A stretch of DNA of 39,305 bases from Sphaerisporangium corydalis (GCF_025506355.1 NZ_JANZYP010000057.1:29974-69278); one strand, 5' to 3'; shown: positions 7,528 through 16,876, numbered from the stretch's first letter. Program-made: numbers and translations. Notes: a model not told the origin generated them from the sequence alone.

Positions 7528-9072
7528 TCACGCGCCGTGGTTCGCGGCCGGCGGAGGGCCGACGTCGAGCCGTCCGGGTGACATCCGGCCCTCGGGGTCG
7601 AACCGCTCGCGCACCCTCCGCATCAGCGACGCGGCGCCGACCGGTCCCCAGCGGTCGAGCCGCGCGGCGGCGTCCGGGGGCGCGGTCCACACCACCAGTC
7701 TGCCGCCGTCGGCGGCCACGCCGGACCGCAGGGCCGCCACGAAGGTCTCGGCGGCGGGTGCCGTGGTGTCCGGGGGCAGCGCGAGATGCAGGACCGCCGA
7801 GGCGAGCGAGCCCCGGACGTGCACGGCGATGCCCCCCGCCTCCTCGGCGGCACGGCCCACCGCCGCGAACGCCCGGACGACCGCGCCGGGCGGCACCCGC
7901 AGCTCCATCAGAAAGCCCTCACCGTCCGCGACGTGCGGCTCCGACGGTACGCGGGGTTCCAGCGGGGGGGCCTCCTCGCCAAGCGGGACAGGCGCCTCCG
8001 GAGGCGGGTTCGTGCCGGGTGGGGCCTGCCGTTCCGGGTCCGTGCCGGGCGGTACGCGGTGTGCCAGTGGGAGGTCTGGGCTTGCCGCGATCTGCGGCTC
8101 CGGGGGCAGGTTCGTGCCGGGTGGGGTGGGGTGGTCGGTGGGGAGGTGGGACCACCAGTTCGGGGGGGTCGGGGTGATGGTCGCGGTGGGGCCCATGAGG
8201 TCGGCGGTGGCCTTGGCGCGTTCGTCGGCGGCGACGCCTTCGATGAGGGCGGTGACGGTGAGGGGGGCGCGAGGACCGGGACGGTCGACCTCCAGGGCGC
8301 TGGGTTCGAGCTGTGAGGCGGCGACGGCGGCCAGGCCGGGCAGGCCCGCCAGGTCCGGGACGGTCGCGGTGACCCAGGCGCGTGCGGCGGGCAGCGGGTG
8401 CAGGCGGAACGTGGCCTCGGTGATCACGCCGAGGGTGCCCTGGGAGCCGGTGAACAGCTTGCCGAGGTCGTACCCGGCGACGTTCTTGACGACCTTGCCG
8501 CCGGACCGGGCGATGGTGCCGTCGGCGAGCACGACGGTGATCCCGATCAGCAGGTCGCGCGCCGTGCCGTACCGCAGGCGGCGGGGGCCGGCGGTGGCGG
8601 TGGCGAGCGTGCCGCCGATGGTGGCGCCCTCGATCGGGACGTCCAGGGCGAGCTGCTGCCCCGCGCCGGCGAGCGCGGCGGCCAGCGCCTCGACCGTCAC
8701 CCCGGCCTGTACCCGGACGACCAGGTCGCCGGCCACGTGCTCCAGGATCTCGTTGAGGCAGCAGGTGTCCACCATCAGGTCGCAGCGCGTGGGCGGCGGA
8801 CCCCAGTGGAGCTTGGTGCCGCTGCCGGCGGTCACCACGGCGAGGTCGTGCTCGGCGGCTGCCCGCATGACGGCGGCGACCTCTTCGGTGGACTCGGGCA
8901 GGGCCACCCACCGAGGCGTGACCCCGGCGACGGCGTCGTCCGAACCCGCCTCGCGAATCGTCACACCACTCGCGACCAGGGCGTCACCGGAAGGACCGGG
9001 GAAACCGGGGGAGTCGGAAAGGTCGGGAGGGTCGGAGGGGGTGGAGGGGGTTGGGGGATTGGGAGGGGGCAT
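7528..9072 (-). CDS. glcE: Glycolate oxidase FAD-binding subunit GlcE with a proline-rich insert
   Basis: 514 residues, well above the ~350 of E. coli GlcE. Residues 1-35 are a Pro/Ser-rich leader. The PCMH-type FAD domain spans ~50-230 (VTAGSGTKLHWG, PIEGATIGGTLATATAG, NVAGYDLGKLFTGSQGTLG). Residues ~312-384 are a Pro-rich insert with a repeated PPGT(N/D) motif. The protein then returns to normal sequence (GEGFLMELRVPPGAV) and ends with FDPEGRMSPGRL. GlcE pairs with GlcD in the membrane-linked glycolate dehydrogenase. The start shares one base with the glcD stop (TAATG). The extra length is in frame, so the gene looks functional. Confidence 0.9.
   Translation of the reverse strand: MPPPNPPTPSTPSDPPDLSDSPGFPGPSGDALVASGVTIREAGSDDAVAGVTPRWVALPESTEEVAAVMRAAAEHDLAVVTAGSGTKLHWGPPPTRCDLMVDTCCLNEILEHVAGDLVVRVQAGVTVEALAAALAGAGQQLALDVPIEGATIGGTLATATAGPRRLRYGTARDLLIGITVVLADGTIARSGGKVVKNVAGYDLGKLFTGSQGTLGVITEATFRLHPLPAARAWVTATVPDLAGLPGLAAVAASQLEPSALEVDRPGPRAPLTVTALIEGVAADERAKATADLMGPTATITPTPPNWWSHLPTDHPTPPGTNLPPEPQIAASPDLPLAHRVPPGTDPERQAPPGTNPPPEAPVPLGEEAPPLEPRVPSEPHVADGEGFLMELRVPPGAVVRAFAAVGRAAEEAGGIAVHVRGSLASAVLHLALPPDTTAPAAETFVAALRSGVAADGGRLVVWTAPPDAAARLDRWGPVGAASLMRRVRERFDPEGRMSPGRLDVGPPPAANHGA
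7921..8139 (-). repeat. In-frame proline-rich repeat insert in glcE
   Basis: Degenerate repeats encode PPGT(N/D)-type units three times, with PEP and PLE spacers. On the plus strand the block is G/T-rich, with TTCGTGCCGGGTGGGG recurring at about 8008 and 8109. It interrupts the C-terminal half of GlcE. Confidence 0.65.
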
Positions 9073-10526
9073 TAGAACTGTTCCGCCTCTCCGGAGGCGA
9101 CCAGGGGATGGACGCCCTTGCGTACCCCGGGGACCTCGCCGCACAGCCGGGGGGTGGGGAAGATCTTGCCGGGGTTGGACAGGCCCTTGGGGTCGAAGGC
9201 GCAGCGGACGAGCTGCATGGTGTCCAAATCCTCCGCCGTAAACATTTTCGGCATATATCGGGACTTGTCGACGCCGACGCCGTGCTCCCCGGTGATCGAT
9301 CCGCCATGCGAGATGCACAGGTCGAGGATCTCGCTGGACACCCGCTCGGCCCGCTCCCCAGCCCCCTCCTCGGTGTCGTCGAACAAAACCAGCGGGTGCA
9401 GGTTGCCGTCCCCGGCGTGGAACACGTTGGCGACCCGGATGCCGTACCTGGCCGACAGCTTCTCGATGCCCGCCAGCACCGCGGGCAGGGAGGTCCTCGG
9501 GACGACGCCGTCCTGCACGAGGTAGGCGGGGCTGATCCGCCCGACGGCGGCGAACGCCGACTTGCGCCCCTTCCAGATCGCCGCCCGCTCGGCCGGGTCG
9601 TCGGCCACGCGCAGCTCGAAGGCCTCGCAGTCCCGGCAGATGCGGTCCACCTGCGCGAACTGGTGGGCCACCTCCGCCGAGGGCCCGTCCAGTTCCACGA
9701 TCAGCACCGCCCCGGCGCCCGGCGGGTAGTCGCACCGCACGGCGGCCTCGGCGGCCTCGATGGCCAGCGCGTCCATCATCTCGATCGCGGCGGGCACGAT
9801 GCCCGCGCCGATGATCGCCGAGACGGCCCGCCCGCCCGCCTCGACATCGCGGAACGCCGCCAGCAGCGTCGTCACCACCTCGGGCGCGCGCGACAGCCGT
9901 ACCGTGATCTTGGTGGCGATGCCGAGCGTGCCCTCGGAGCCGATGAACGCGCCGAGCAGGTCGTAGCCGGGGTCGGCGGCGTCGAGCCGGACGATCTCCC
10001 CGTCCGGGGCGACCAGCTCGATCGCGAGCACGTGGTTGACCGTGAAGCCGTACTTCAGGCAGTGCGCGCCGCCGGAGTTCTCCGCGACGTTGCCGCCGAT
10101 CGAGCAGATCTGCTGGCTGGAGGGGTCGGGCGCGTAGTAGTACCCGTACGGGCGCGCGGCCTCGGTGATCGCGAGGTTGGTCACCCCCGGCTCCACGACG
10201 GCCCGCCGTCCGGCGACGTCGATCTCGATGATCCGGCGCATCCGCGAGGTCACGATCAGCACGCCGTCGGTGCGCGGCAGGGCGCCGCCGGACAGGCCGG
10301 TGCCCGAGCCGCGCGCCACGAACGGCGTGCCGGTCTCGTCGCACGCCCTGACCACGGCCGCGACCTGCTCGGTCGTCTCCGGCAGCACGACGATGGCCGG
10401 GGTCGCGCGGTGGTAGGCCAGCCCGTCGCACTCGTAGGTGCGCAGCCGCACCGGATCGGTGATCACCCCGCCGGGGCCGAGGATCGTCTTCAGGCGGCCG
10501 GCCAGCCCGGCCAGGGCCGGCGTCAT
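9072..10526 (-). CDS. glcD: Glycolate oxidase subunit GlcD (FAD-linked oxidase)
   Basis: 484 residues, the normal family length. The FAD-binding PCMH domain (~35-215) has [32 protein letters not shown] and IGSEGTLGI. The C-terminal FAD-oxidase domain (~220-465) has the [11 protein letters not shown] motif and GEHGVGVDK, characteristic of the GlcD/D-lactate dehydrogenase group. It oxidises glycolate, or a related 2-hydroxy acid, to glyoxylate. The ATG at 10526 overlaps the malate synthase stop (ATGA), and the stop overlaps the GlcE start. The malate synthase neighbour supports glycolate over D-lactate as substrate. Confidence 0.93.
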   Translation of the reverse strand: MTPALAGLAGRLKTILGPGGVITDPVRLRTYECDGLAYHRATPAIVVLPETTEQVAAVVRACDETGTPFVARGSGTGLSGGALPRTDGVLIVTSRMRRIIEIDVAGRRAVVEPGVTNLAITEAARPYGYYYAPDPSSQQICSIGGNVAENSGGAHCLKYGFTVNHVLAIELVAPDGEIVRLDAADPGYDLLGAFIGSEGTLGIATKITVRLSRAPEVVTTLLAAFRDVEAGGRAVSAIIGAGIVPAAIEMMDALAIEAAEAAVRCDYPPGAGAVLIVELDGPSAEVAHQFAQVDRICRDCEAFELRVADDPAERAAIWKGRKSAFAAVGRISPAYLVQDGVVPRTSLPAVLAGIEKLSARYGIRVANVFHAGDGNLHPLVLFDDTEEGAGERAERVSSEILDLCISHGGSITGEHGVGVDKSRYMPKMFTAEDLDTMQLVRCAFDPKGLSNPGKIFPTPRLCGEVPGVRKGVHPLVASGEAEQF

Positions 10527-12112
10527 GGCATGCGGGCGTAGGCCGGCAGGGTGAGGAACTCGGCGAAGTCGTCGTCCAGCGCGACCTCGGTGAACAGCTC
10601 GGCGGCCTGCCCGTACAGGGTGGCGTCGTGCCCGGGCTCCTGGCGGATCTTGCCGAGCTCCTCGGCGATGATCCGCTCGACCAGATCCTTGGTCACCACC
10701 TCGCCGCTGTCGGCGAGCCGGATGTCGTTGTGGATCCACTGCCAGATCTGGGAGCGCGAGATCTCCGCCGTGGCGGCGTCCTCCATGAGGTTGTGGATGG
10801 CGACGGCTCCGCTCCCGCCCATCCAGGCGGCCAGGTAGCGCAGGGCGACGTCCACGTTGTTGCGCAGACCGGCCTCGGTGATGTCGCCGGGGGTCTTGGA
10901 GACCGAGAGCAGGTCGGCCGCCGAGACCGAGACGTCCTCGCGCAGCCGGTCGAGCTGGTTCGGCCGGTCGCCGAGCACGGAGTCGAAGACCTCCTGGCAG
11001 ATGGGCACCAGGTCGGGGTGCGCCACCCAGGAGCCGTCGAAGCCGTCGCCCGACTCGCGCGTCTTGTCCGCGCGCACCTTCTCCAGGGCGACCTTGTTCA
11101 CCTCCGGGTCGCGCCGGGAGGGGATGAACGCCGCCATGCCCCCGATCGCGTGGGCGCCGCGCCGGTGGCAGGTGCGCACGAGCAGCTCGGTGTACGCGCG
11201 CATGAAGGGGGCGGTCATCGTCACCGCGTTGCGCTCGGGGAGCAGGAACTCCCTGCCCCGGGTGCGGAACTTCTTGATCACGCTGAACAGGTAGTCCCAC
11301 CGGCCGGCGTTCAGCCCCGCCGAGTGGTCGCGCAGCTCGTAGAGGATCTCCTCCATCTCGAACGCGGCCGGGTAGGTCTCGATCAGGACGGTGGCCCTGA
11401 TGGTGCCGTGGGGGATCCCGAGCAGCTCCTGCGCGCGGGTGAACACGTCGTTCCAGAGGCGCGCCTCCAGGTGGGACTCCATCTTCGGCAGGTAGAAGTA
11501 GGGACCCTTGCCCTTGGCGATCTGCCGCGCGGCGCAGTGGAAGAAGTACAGGCCGAAGTCGGCGATCGAGGCCGAGAGCGGGCTCCCGTCCACGGTCAGG
11601 TGCTTCTCGGTGAGGTGCCAGCCCCGGGGGCGGACCACGATGGTGGCCAGCTCCTCGTCCGGCCTGAGCGCGTAGGTCTTGCCGCCCGACTCGAAGTCGA
11701 TCGCGCGGTCGAGGGCGTCGCGCAGGTTGAGCTGCCCGGCGACGACGTTCTCCCACAGCGGGGAGTTGGCGTCCTCGAAGTCGGCGAGCCAGACCTTGGC
11801 CCCCGAGTTGAGCGCGTTGATCGTCATCTTCTTGTCGACCGGGCCGGTGATCTCGACGCGGCGGTCCACCAGGCCGGGGGCGGGGGCGGCGACCCGCCAC
11901 GTGTCGTCCTCGCGGACGGCCTTGGTCTCGGGCAGGAAGTCCAGGGTGCCGCCGGCGGACAGCTCCGCCTGGCGGGCCTGCCGCGCCGAGAGCAGCTCCA
12001 GCCGGCGCCCGTCGAACTCCCGCTGCAGGGTGGCCAGGAAGCCCAGGGCCTCGGAGGTGAGGATCTCGTCGAAGCGGTCCAGCGCGGGGCCGGTCATCTC
12101 AACGCCGTCCAT
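10523..12112 (-). CDS. aceB: Malate synthase A
   Basis: About 529 residues of the A-type (AceB) malate synthase: LDFLPETK, then [25 protein letters not shown], the central [13 protein letters not shown] and [18 protein letters not shown], and the C-terminal [24 protein letters not shown]. It condenses glyoxylate with acetyl-CoA to give malate, consuming the glyoxylate made by the GlcDEF proteins encoded downstream. ATG 12112 is preferred because GGAAAGG sits 6 nt upstream. ATG 12118 would abut that sequence, and a GTG at 12127 lies inside the operator. First gene of the five-gene operon. Confidence 0.93.
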   Translation of the reverse strand: MDGVEMTGPALDRFDEILTSEALGFLATLQREFDGRRLELLSARQARQAELSAGGTLDFLPETKAVREDDTWRVAAPAPGLVDRRVEITGPVDKKMTINALNSGAKVWLADFEDANSPLWENVVAGQLNLRDALDRAIDFESGGKTYALRPDEELATIVVRPRGWHLTEKHLTVDGSPLSASIADFGLYFFHCAARQIAKGKGPYFYLPKMESHLEARLWNDVFTRAQELLGIPHGTIRATVLIETYPAAFEMEEILYELRDHSAGLNAGRWDYLFSVIKKFRTRGREFLLPERNAVTMTAPFMRAYTELLVRTCHRRGAHAIGGMAAFIPSRRDPEVNKVALEKVRADKTRESGDGFDGSWVAHPDLVPICQEVFDSVLGDRPNQLDRLREDVSVSAADLLSVSKTPGDITEAGLRNNVDVALRYLAAWMGGSGAVAIHNLMEDAATAEISRSQIWQWIHNDIRLADSGEVVTKDLVERIIAEELGKIRQEPGHDATLYGQAAELFTEVALDDDFAEFLTLPAYARMP

Positions 12113-12120
12113 GGCCATCC

Positions 12121-12190
12121 TTTCCACGATGTGGAAAAATAGTTCTGAATTGTGGAATCGACGCTATCCGACCCCCGGATCAGGGGTCAA
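12121..12190 (-). promoter_or_regulatory. Promoter and IclR-type operator of the glyoxylate operon
   Basis: On the minus strand, -35 TTGACC (12190-12185), an 18-bp spacer and -10 TAGCGT (12166-12161) form a good promoter. A perfect palindrome TTTCCAC-GAT-GTGGAAA lies at 12121-12137 and an extra half-site (TGTGGAA, 12151-12157) sits at the expected transcription start. The TTTCC/GGAAA arms are typical of IclR-family operators. The palindrome also covers the malate synthase ribosome-binding site, so a bound repressor would block both initiation and elongation. The likely ligand-responsive protein is the IclR at the operon's far end. Confidence 0.7.
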
Positions 12191-12361
12191 TGCCAGGTCT
12201 CCCTGAGGGACACGCAAGGGTCGCCTCGGGGCCTTCCCCGATGGGCGCCAGGGCAGGCCGGCGGCAGGGTTGAGACATGACGACGCCGACGCCCCCCTTC
12301 CGTACCTCCCCCGAGTCCGCCACCCCAAGCGGGGACGCCCGCGGGCAGGAGACGCCCAGAT

Positions 12362-12432
12362 CCTTCCACGGAAGGCAAAGACCTGCCCTGAACAGGGAGC
12401 ACGCGATCACGCGATCACGCACAATCGGCCGG
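12362..12432 (+). promoter_or_regulatory. Upstream region of the DUF4097 lipoprotein gene
   Basis: Two short perfect hairpins lie back to back (CCTTCC-AC-GGAAGG at 12362-12375; CCCTG-AA-CAGGG at 12386-12397). A triplicated GATCACGC-like stretch ends in a -10-like CACAAT (12420-12425), 7 nt before the ATG. No Shine-Dalgarno is seen, so a leaderless mRNA is possible. The rest of 12191-12361 shows nothing I can name. Confidence 0.35.
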
Positions 12433-13131
12433 ATGAGGCTGAGAAACGTGATCGTCGCGGGCGCCGCGCTGGGCACCGGGCTCCTGCTCACCGGCTGCGG
12501 CCTGCAGAACATCGCCGGCCCGACCAAAGACGCGACGCAGGCCTACGACGTGAGCGGCAAGGTCGCGGTGCTGGACGTGCGGAGCGGCTCCGGGACGATC
12601 GTGGTCACCGAGTCCGACCGCACCGGGTTCCACGTGTCCGAGACCCTGCACTGGAAGGGCGACAAGCCCGTCACCCGGCACCCGATCAACGGCGGCACGC
12701 TCACGCTGGCCTACGAGTGCCCGAACAGCCCCGACTGGGGATGCGGGGTCGACTACAAGATCGAGGTCCCGCGCGGGGTCCGGCTCAAGGCCGACACCGG
12801 GTCGGGCGACATCATCCTGACCGCCCTGTCCGGGGAGCTCAACGTCTCGGCGGGGTCGGGCACGATCAACGCCACCGGCCTTGGCGGCAGGCAGGCGGTG
12901 GCCGAGACCGGCTCGGGCGACGTCGACCTGCGGTTCACCGGAACGCCCGACAACGTCAGGGTCGGCACCGGGTCCGGCCAGGGCGTCGTGCGCGTGCCGC
13001 AGGGCACCTACCACGTCACCGCCAGCACCGGCTCGGGCGAGCGCTCGGTCGAGGTGACCAGCGACGAGGCCTCCCCGAGGAGGATCGTGGTCAAGACGGG
13101 ATCGGGCGACGCCAAGGTCCTCAAGGCCTGA
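12433..13131 (+). CDS. Lipoprotein with DUF4097-type beta-repeat domain
   Basis: 232 residues. A lipoprotein signal (RLRNVIVAGAALGTGLLLTGC) places the lipidated cysteine at 22. The mature part is a repetitive beta-structure in which (T/S/A)GSG recurs roughly every 18-25 residues (SGSGTIVV, TGSGDIIL, AGSGTINA, TGSGDVDL, TGSGQGVV, TGSGERSV, TGSGDAKV), the pattern of DUF4097 adhesin-like right-handed beta proteins. Its role is unknown; it should face the outside of the membrane. ATG 12433 is chosen because it puts the lipobox at the normal place; an ATG at 12277 would add 52 polar residues before the signal. It precedes hflX by 150 bp on the same strand. Confidence 0.82.
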   Translation: MRLRNVIVAGAALGTGLLLTGCGLQNIAGPTKDATQAYDVSGKVAVLDVRSGSGTIVVTESDRTGFHVSETLHWKGDKPVTRHPINGGTLTLAYECPNSPDWGCGVDYKIEVPRGVRLKADTGSGDIILTALSGELNVSAGSGTINATGLGGRQAVAETGSGDVDLRFTGTPDNVRVGTGSGQGVVRVPQGTYHVTASTGSGERSVEVTSDEASPRRIVVKTGSGDAKVLKA

Positions 13132-13281
13132 CACCGGCGGCCCCGGCCGATAACAAGGTGATTCCGCGTGGTCGCCGTGACACCATCGGGGAAGACATCG
13201 GCGGGGTCTCCGTGTTGAACTGTGCGAAGCGGTGAGCCCACGAGCGCCGAGGAGCGCGACATAGCCACAGAGAAGACGTAT

Positions 13282-14688
13282 ATGTACAACGACTCCCACG
13301 AAGACCTCGCGAACGGTGAATACGAGCTCGAAGAGCGGCAGGCACTCCGGCGGGTCGCCGGGCTGTCGACGGAGCTCGAGGACGTCACCGAAGTCGAATA
13401 CCGGCAGCTCCGCCTCGAAAGGGTGGTCCTGGTCGGGGTGTGGACCGGCGGCAGCGTCACCGACGCGGAGAACTCCCTCCAAGAGCTCAAGCTCCTCGCC
13501 GAGACGGCGGGATCGGAGGTCCTCGAGGGCCTCATCCAGCGCCGCCAGCGTCCCGACACCGCCACCTACATCGGCTCGGGCAAGGCCGTGGAACTGCGCG
13601 ACATCGTGGTCTCCACCGGCGCCGACACCGTGATCTGCGACGGTGAGCTGACCCCCGGCCAGCTCCGCCAGCTCGAGGAGGTCGTCAAGGTCAAGGTCAT
13701 CGACCGCACGGCGCTGATCCTCGACATCTTCGCCCAGCACGCCAAGAGCCGCGAGGGCAAGGCCCAGGTCGAGCTGGCCCAGCTCAGCTACCTGCTGCCC
13801 CGCCTGCGCGGCTGGGGCGGTAACCTCTCCCGCCAGGTCGGCGGCCGGGCCGCGGGCGGCGTCGGCATCGGTGGCCGAGGCCCCGGTGAGACGAAGATCG
13901 AGCTGGACCGGCGCCGCATCCGCGAGCGCATGGCCAAGCTGCGGCGGCAGATCGGCGGCATGTCGGTGGCCCGCGAGACCATGCGGTCCCGCAGGACGCG
14001 GCGCGAGGTGCCGTCGGTGGCCATCGCCGGCTACACCAACGCCGGCAAGTCCTCGCTGCTCAACCGGCTCACCGGTGCCGGGGTGCTGGTGGAGGACTCG
14101 CTGTTCGCCACCCTCGACCCGACCGTGCGCCAGGCCCGCACGCCCGACGGCCGGCTGTTCACGATCGCCGACACCGTCGGGTTCGTCCGGCACCTGCCGC
14201 ACCAGCTCGTCGAGGCGTTCCGCTCCACGCTGGAGGAGGTCGGCGACGCCGACCTGATCCTGCACGTCGTGGACGGCTCGCACCCCGACCCGGAGTCCCA
14301 GCTCGCCGCCGTACGGGAGGTCCTGGCCGACATCGACGGCGCGGGCGACATCCCGGAGATCGTCGTGGTCAACAAGGCCGACGCCGCCGACCCGGTCGCG
14401 CTGGCCCGGCTGGCGACCCGCGAGCGGCACAGCGTGGTCGTGTCCGCCCGCACCGGCATGGGGCTGGACGAGCTGATCGCCACGATCGAGCGGGAACTGC
14501 CCCGTCTCGACCACGAGGTGCACCTGCTCGTCCCCTACGACCGGGGCGATTTGATCGCGCGGGCCCACAAGGAGGGCGAGGTGCTGTCGGTGGACCACAC
14601 CGGCGACGGCACCGTCCTGCACGCCCGCGTGCCGGCCGCGCTGTACTCCGAGCTGGAGCGCACCGCCAAGCCGGTCGAGACCGTCTGA
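13282..14688 (+). CDS. hflX: GTPase HflX
   Basis: 468 residues. The N-terminal HflX domain (~45-225) contains RRQRPDTATYIGSGK and the Gly-rich GGRGPGETKIELDRR. The G-domain has GYTNAGKSS (P-loop, 250-258), DTVGF (297-301) and NKAD (364-367). HflX is a ribosome-associated GTPase that splits stalled or hibernating 70S ribosomes, notably under heat or antibiotic stress. ATG 13282 follows an AGAGAAG sequence; an in-frame GTG at 13222 would add 20 residues and cannot be excluded. A strong hairpin follows the stop codon. No hfq or hflKC neighbours are present. Confidence 0.94.
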   Translation: MYNDSHEDLANGEYELEERQALRRVAGLSTELEDVTEVEYRQLRLERVVLVGVWTGGSVTDAENSLQELKLLAETAGSEVLEGLIQRRQRPDTATYIGSGKAVELRDIVVSTGADTVICDGELTPGQLRQLEEVVKVKVIDRTALILDIFAQHAKSREGKAQVELAQLSYLLPRLRGWGGNLSRQVGGRAAGGVGIGGRGPGETKIELDRRRIRERMAKLRRQIGGMSVARETMRSRRTRREVPSVAIAGYTNAGKSSLLNRLTGAGVLVEDSLFATLDPTVRQARTPDGRLFTIADTVGFVRHLPHQLVEAFRSTLEEVGDADLILHVVDGSHPDPESQLAAVREVLADIDGAGDIPEIVVVNKADAADPVALARLATRERHSVVVSARTGMGLDELIATIERELPRLDHEVHLLVPYDRGDLIARAHKEGEVLSVDHTGDGTVLHARVPAALYSELERTAKPVETV

Positions 14689-14718
14689 TCGCGGCGCGGG
14701 TCACGTGGCCCGCCCCGC

Positions 14719-14758
14719 CGACCGCCGGTGCCGTGAGGCACCGGCGGTCGTCGCTTTT
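14719..14758 (+). terminator. Strong intrinsic terminator behind hflX
   Basis: A perfect 14-bp stem (14719-14732 with 14737-14750) closes on a GTGA loop, a GNRA-type tetraloop in RNA, and is followed by TCGCTTTT. It begins 30 bp after the hflX stop codon. It is the clearest Rho-independent terminator in the window. Confidence 0.85.
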
Positions 14759-14810
14759 CCCGGACCGTCCGGACGCTCAGATTTCCGGATGATCAGGCCG
14801 GAGGGGTCTT

Positions 14811-15863
14811 TCAGGGCATCAGGCCACGGCCGGTGATGAGCGGCAGGTCCAGGGCGGTCAGCAGGCCGGGCGGGGCCTCGACCACCGCGGGGACGGCGTT
14901 GACCAGGCGCATCGCCGTGGCCTTGAGCCCGGCGGTGTTGTGGTCGCCGTCGCTTCCGGTCAGCCGGAGGTCGAGCGTGTAGTCCGGCTCGCCCCTGACC
15001 TCGACGCGGTAGCACCCCTGACCGGCCGGCTGCGGCCAGTCGGGGCCGAGGTCGTCGCGGAGCCGGGTGACGTGCTCCAGGACGATGGCGGGGCGCCCGT
15101 GGCGCATGCCCCGCACCTGGAACCGCAACGCGGCGGACGTCCCCTTCGCGATCGTGCCCGAGACGATCTCGAACGTCTCGGGGGTGGGCAGCCGGGTGTG
15201 CCACTCCTCGATGCCGTCCAGCTCGACGCCGAGGCCGGCCGCGATCTGCCGGACCACGCTGCCCCACGCGATCGTGAGCACCCCGGGCCGGAGCAGCATC
15301 GGGACCTCGTCCATCGGCCCGCCGAACCCCATGATGCCGAACAGGACCGTGCCCTGGTCGTAGGTGGCGTAGTTGAGCACCTCCAGGCAGCGGACCTCGT
15401 CCACGCGCTCGCTGATGCCCGTCAGGACCAGCGGCAGCCAGTCGTTGGCGAACCCCGGGTCGATGCCGTTGACCCAGATCGAGGACCCGCCCGCGAGCGC
15501 GGCCTCCCGGACGGGCGCGTCCAGGGACCCGTCGGGGAACTGCAGGAACACCGGGCTGCACGACACCACGCTGGCGCCGGACCGCAGGATGGCCGAAAGG
15601 TCGTCCAGGGCCTCGAAGACGCGGGTGTCGGCCATCGCCGTGTAGACCACGCAGTCGGGCCGGAGCGCGAGCAGCGCGGCGGCGTCACCGGTCGCCGTGA
15701 CGCCCAGCGGGCCGAGGCCGGCGAGCTCGCCGGCGTCCCTGCCGATTTTGGCCGGGTTGGACACGTGGCAGCCGACGAGCTCCAGGTCGGGGCGGGCCCG
15801 GATGCCGGCCAGCGTGTTGCGGCCGACGTTGCCCGTCCCCCACTGCACCACTGTGTAGACCAC
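14811..15863 (-). CDS. NAD(P)-dependent reductase, DAPDH-like
   Basis: 350 residues. The N-terminal Rossmann fold starts at once with VVQWGTGNVGRNTL (GTGNVG at 9-14). The rest matches the dihydrodipicolinate-reductase-like / 2,4-diaminopentanoate dehydrogenase-like family that is abundant in mycobacteria and related actinomycetes, where most members are uncharacterised: NGIDPGFANDWLPL and NYATYDQGTVLFGIMGFG. The GTG start at 15863 has GAGGAG 6 nt upstream. It lies 115 bp behind the SDR gene and probably shares its promoter, so a role in the same lipid-type oxidation-reduction pathway is plausible. Substrate unknown. Confidence 0.8.
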   Translation of the reverse strand: MVYTVVQWGTGNVGRNTLAGIRARPDLELVGCHVSNPAKIGRDAGELAGLGPLGVTATGDAAALLALRPDCVVYTAMADTRVFEALDDLSAILRSGASVVSCSPVFLQFPDGSLDAPVREAALAGGSSIWVNGIDPGFANDWLPLVLTGISERVDEVRCLEVLNYATYDQGTVLFGIMGFGGPMDEVPMLLRPGVLTIAWGSVVRQIAAGLGVELDGIEEWHTRLPTPETFEIVSGTIAKGTSAALRFQVRGMRHGRPAIVLEHVTRLRDDLGPDWPQPAGQGCYRVEVRGEPDYTLDLRLTGSDGDHNTAGLKATAMRLVNAVPAVVEAPPGLLTALDLPLITGRGLMP

Positions 15864-15904
15864 GACGACTCCTCAGGTCAGGCCGGACACGAAACCGAAC
15901 CGCG

Positions 15905-15956
15905 ACGAAGGCCGTGCACCCGCCACGAAAGCCGTGCGTCGCAACGAAGGCCGGGC
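15905..15956 (-). repeat. Short ~19-bp repeats between the reductase and SDR genes
   Basis: ACGAA(G/A)GCCG(T/G)GC-like units at about 15905, 15924 and 15944 give a period of 19-20 bp. They occupy the middle of the 115-bp intergenic space. No promoter or gene is obvious there. Confidence 0.5.
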
Positions 15957-15978
15957 GTCATCACGGAGCCGGGCACCG

Positions 15979-16767
15979 CTACAGGTCGGGCAGGCCGAGG
16001 TCGAGGTTCGGGCGTTCCAGGCCGCCGTCCGCCTCCAGGACCTTGCCGGTGAGATAGGCGCCCGCCGGGGAGGCGAGGAACAGCACGGAGGCCGCGATGT
16101 CCTCGGGGTCGCCGATGCGCCGCAGCGGGGTGGCCTGCTCCATGCTGGTGCGCAGGTCGTCGTCGGTCATCACGATCTCCAGCGCGGAGGTGGCGACCGA
16201 GCCGACGGCGATCGCGTTGACCCGGATCCGGGGCGCGAGGTCGCACGCCGCCAGGCGCGTGTAGTGCGCCAGCGCGGCCTTGGCCGTCCCGTACGCCAGG
16301 TAGCCGCGCCCGGCCACTCGCCCCATCACCGAGGAGATGTTGACGACCGTGCCCCCGTCCGCCTGCAGCATGTACGGGACGGCGGCCCACGTCAGCTCGT
16401 GGGCGATGCCCACGTTGAACTGGAACGCGTTCTCCAGGTGCCGCAGTTTGGTGTCGAGGAAGGCGCGGGGGAGCGCGCCTCCGACGTTGTTGACCACGAT
16501 GTCCAGCCGGCCGAACGCGCCGGCCGCCTGGTGGGCAAGGCTCTCGGCGGCGCCCGGCTCCGCGAGGTCGGCCGGCACCACAAGGCAGCGTCGCCCCGCC
16601 GCCTCGATCTGGGCCGCCACCCCCTTGAGCTGCTCTTCGGTGCGGGCCGACACGACCACGTCGGCCCCCGCCTGGGCGAGCGCGACGGCGGTGGCCGCGC
16701 CGATGCCCCGGCCCGCGCCGGTGACGACGGCGACGCGCCCGGTGACGAGGAATCTGTCCAGGATCAT
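15979..16767 (-). CDS. SDR-family NAD(P)-dependent oxidoreductase
   Basis: 262 residues, a classical short-chain dehydrogenase/reductase: cofactor motif TGAGRGIG (16-23), NNVGG (93-97, in place of the usual NNAG), catalytic Ser146, Tyr159 and Lys163 (YGTAK), and a C-terminal [11 protein letters not shown]. Such enzymes interconvert alcohols and ketones on steroid, acyl-CoA or other substrates. ATG 16767 has GGAGG about 7 nt upstream. The promoter carries a KstR-like operator, hinting at steroid or lipid catabolism; the downstream reductase is probably co-transcribed. The exact substrate cannot be told. Confidence 0.88.
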   Translation of the reverse strand: MILDRFLVTGRVAVVTGAGRGIGAATAVALAQAGADVVVSARTEEQLKGVAAQIEAAGRRCLVVPADLAEPGAAESLAHQAAGAFGRLDIVVNNVGGALPRAFLDTKLRHLENAFQFNVGIAHELTWAAVPYMLQADGGTVVNISSVMGRVAGRGYLAYGTAKAALAHYTRLAACDLAPRIRVNAIAVGSVATSALEIVMTDDDLRTSMEQATPLRRIGDPEDIAASVLFLASPAGAYLTGKVLEADGGLERPNLDLGLPDL

Positions 16768-16785
16768 GGCTTGGCCTCCGGCCTG

Positions 16786-16815
16786 AGCCTAGATCGACAA
16801 TAGAACCTGTTTCAA
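16786..16815 (-). promoter_or_regulatory. SDR promoter with KstR-like operator
   Basis: On the minus strand, -35 TTGAAA (16815-16810), an 18-bp spacer and -10 TAGGCT (16791-16786). The 14-mer at 16801-16814 reads TAGAACCTGTTTCA on the plus strand and fits TNNAACNNGTTNNA, the consensus published for the TetR-family repressor KstR of steroid degradation in mycobacteria and rhodococci. It overlaps the -35 box and the spacer, as expected for a repressor. Confidence 0.5.
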
Positions 16816-16876
16816 TAGGCGGTGCCTGCCGGGCTCGCCTATCGGGCCCCGGAGGCCCGCCGGACGCGCACGCGGC

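Noticed and set aside
12113-12127. Malate synthase start at GTG 12127
   Set aside because: It lies inside the operator palindrome with no ribosome-binding site; ATG 12112 has GGAAAGG at proper spacing.
12415-14622. 735-codon antisense frame over the DUF4097 and hflX genes
   Set aside because: hflX has all GTPase motifs on the plus strand; the antisense translation is compositionally biased with no domain.
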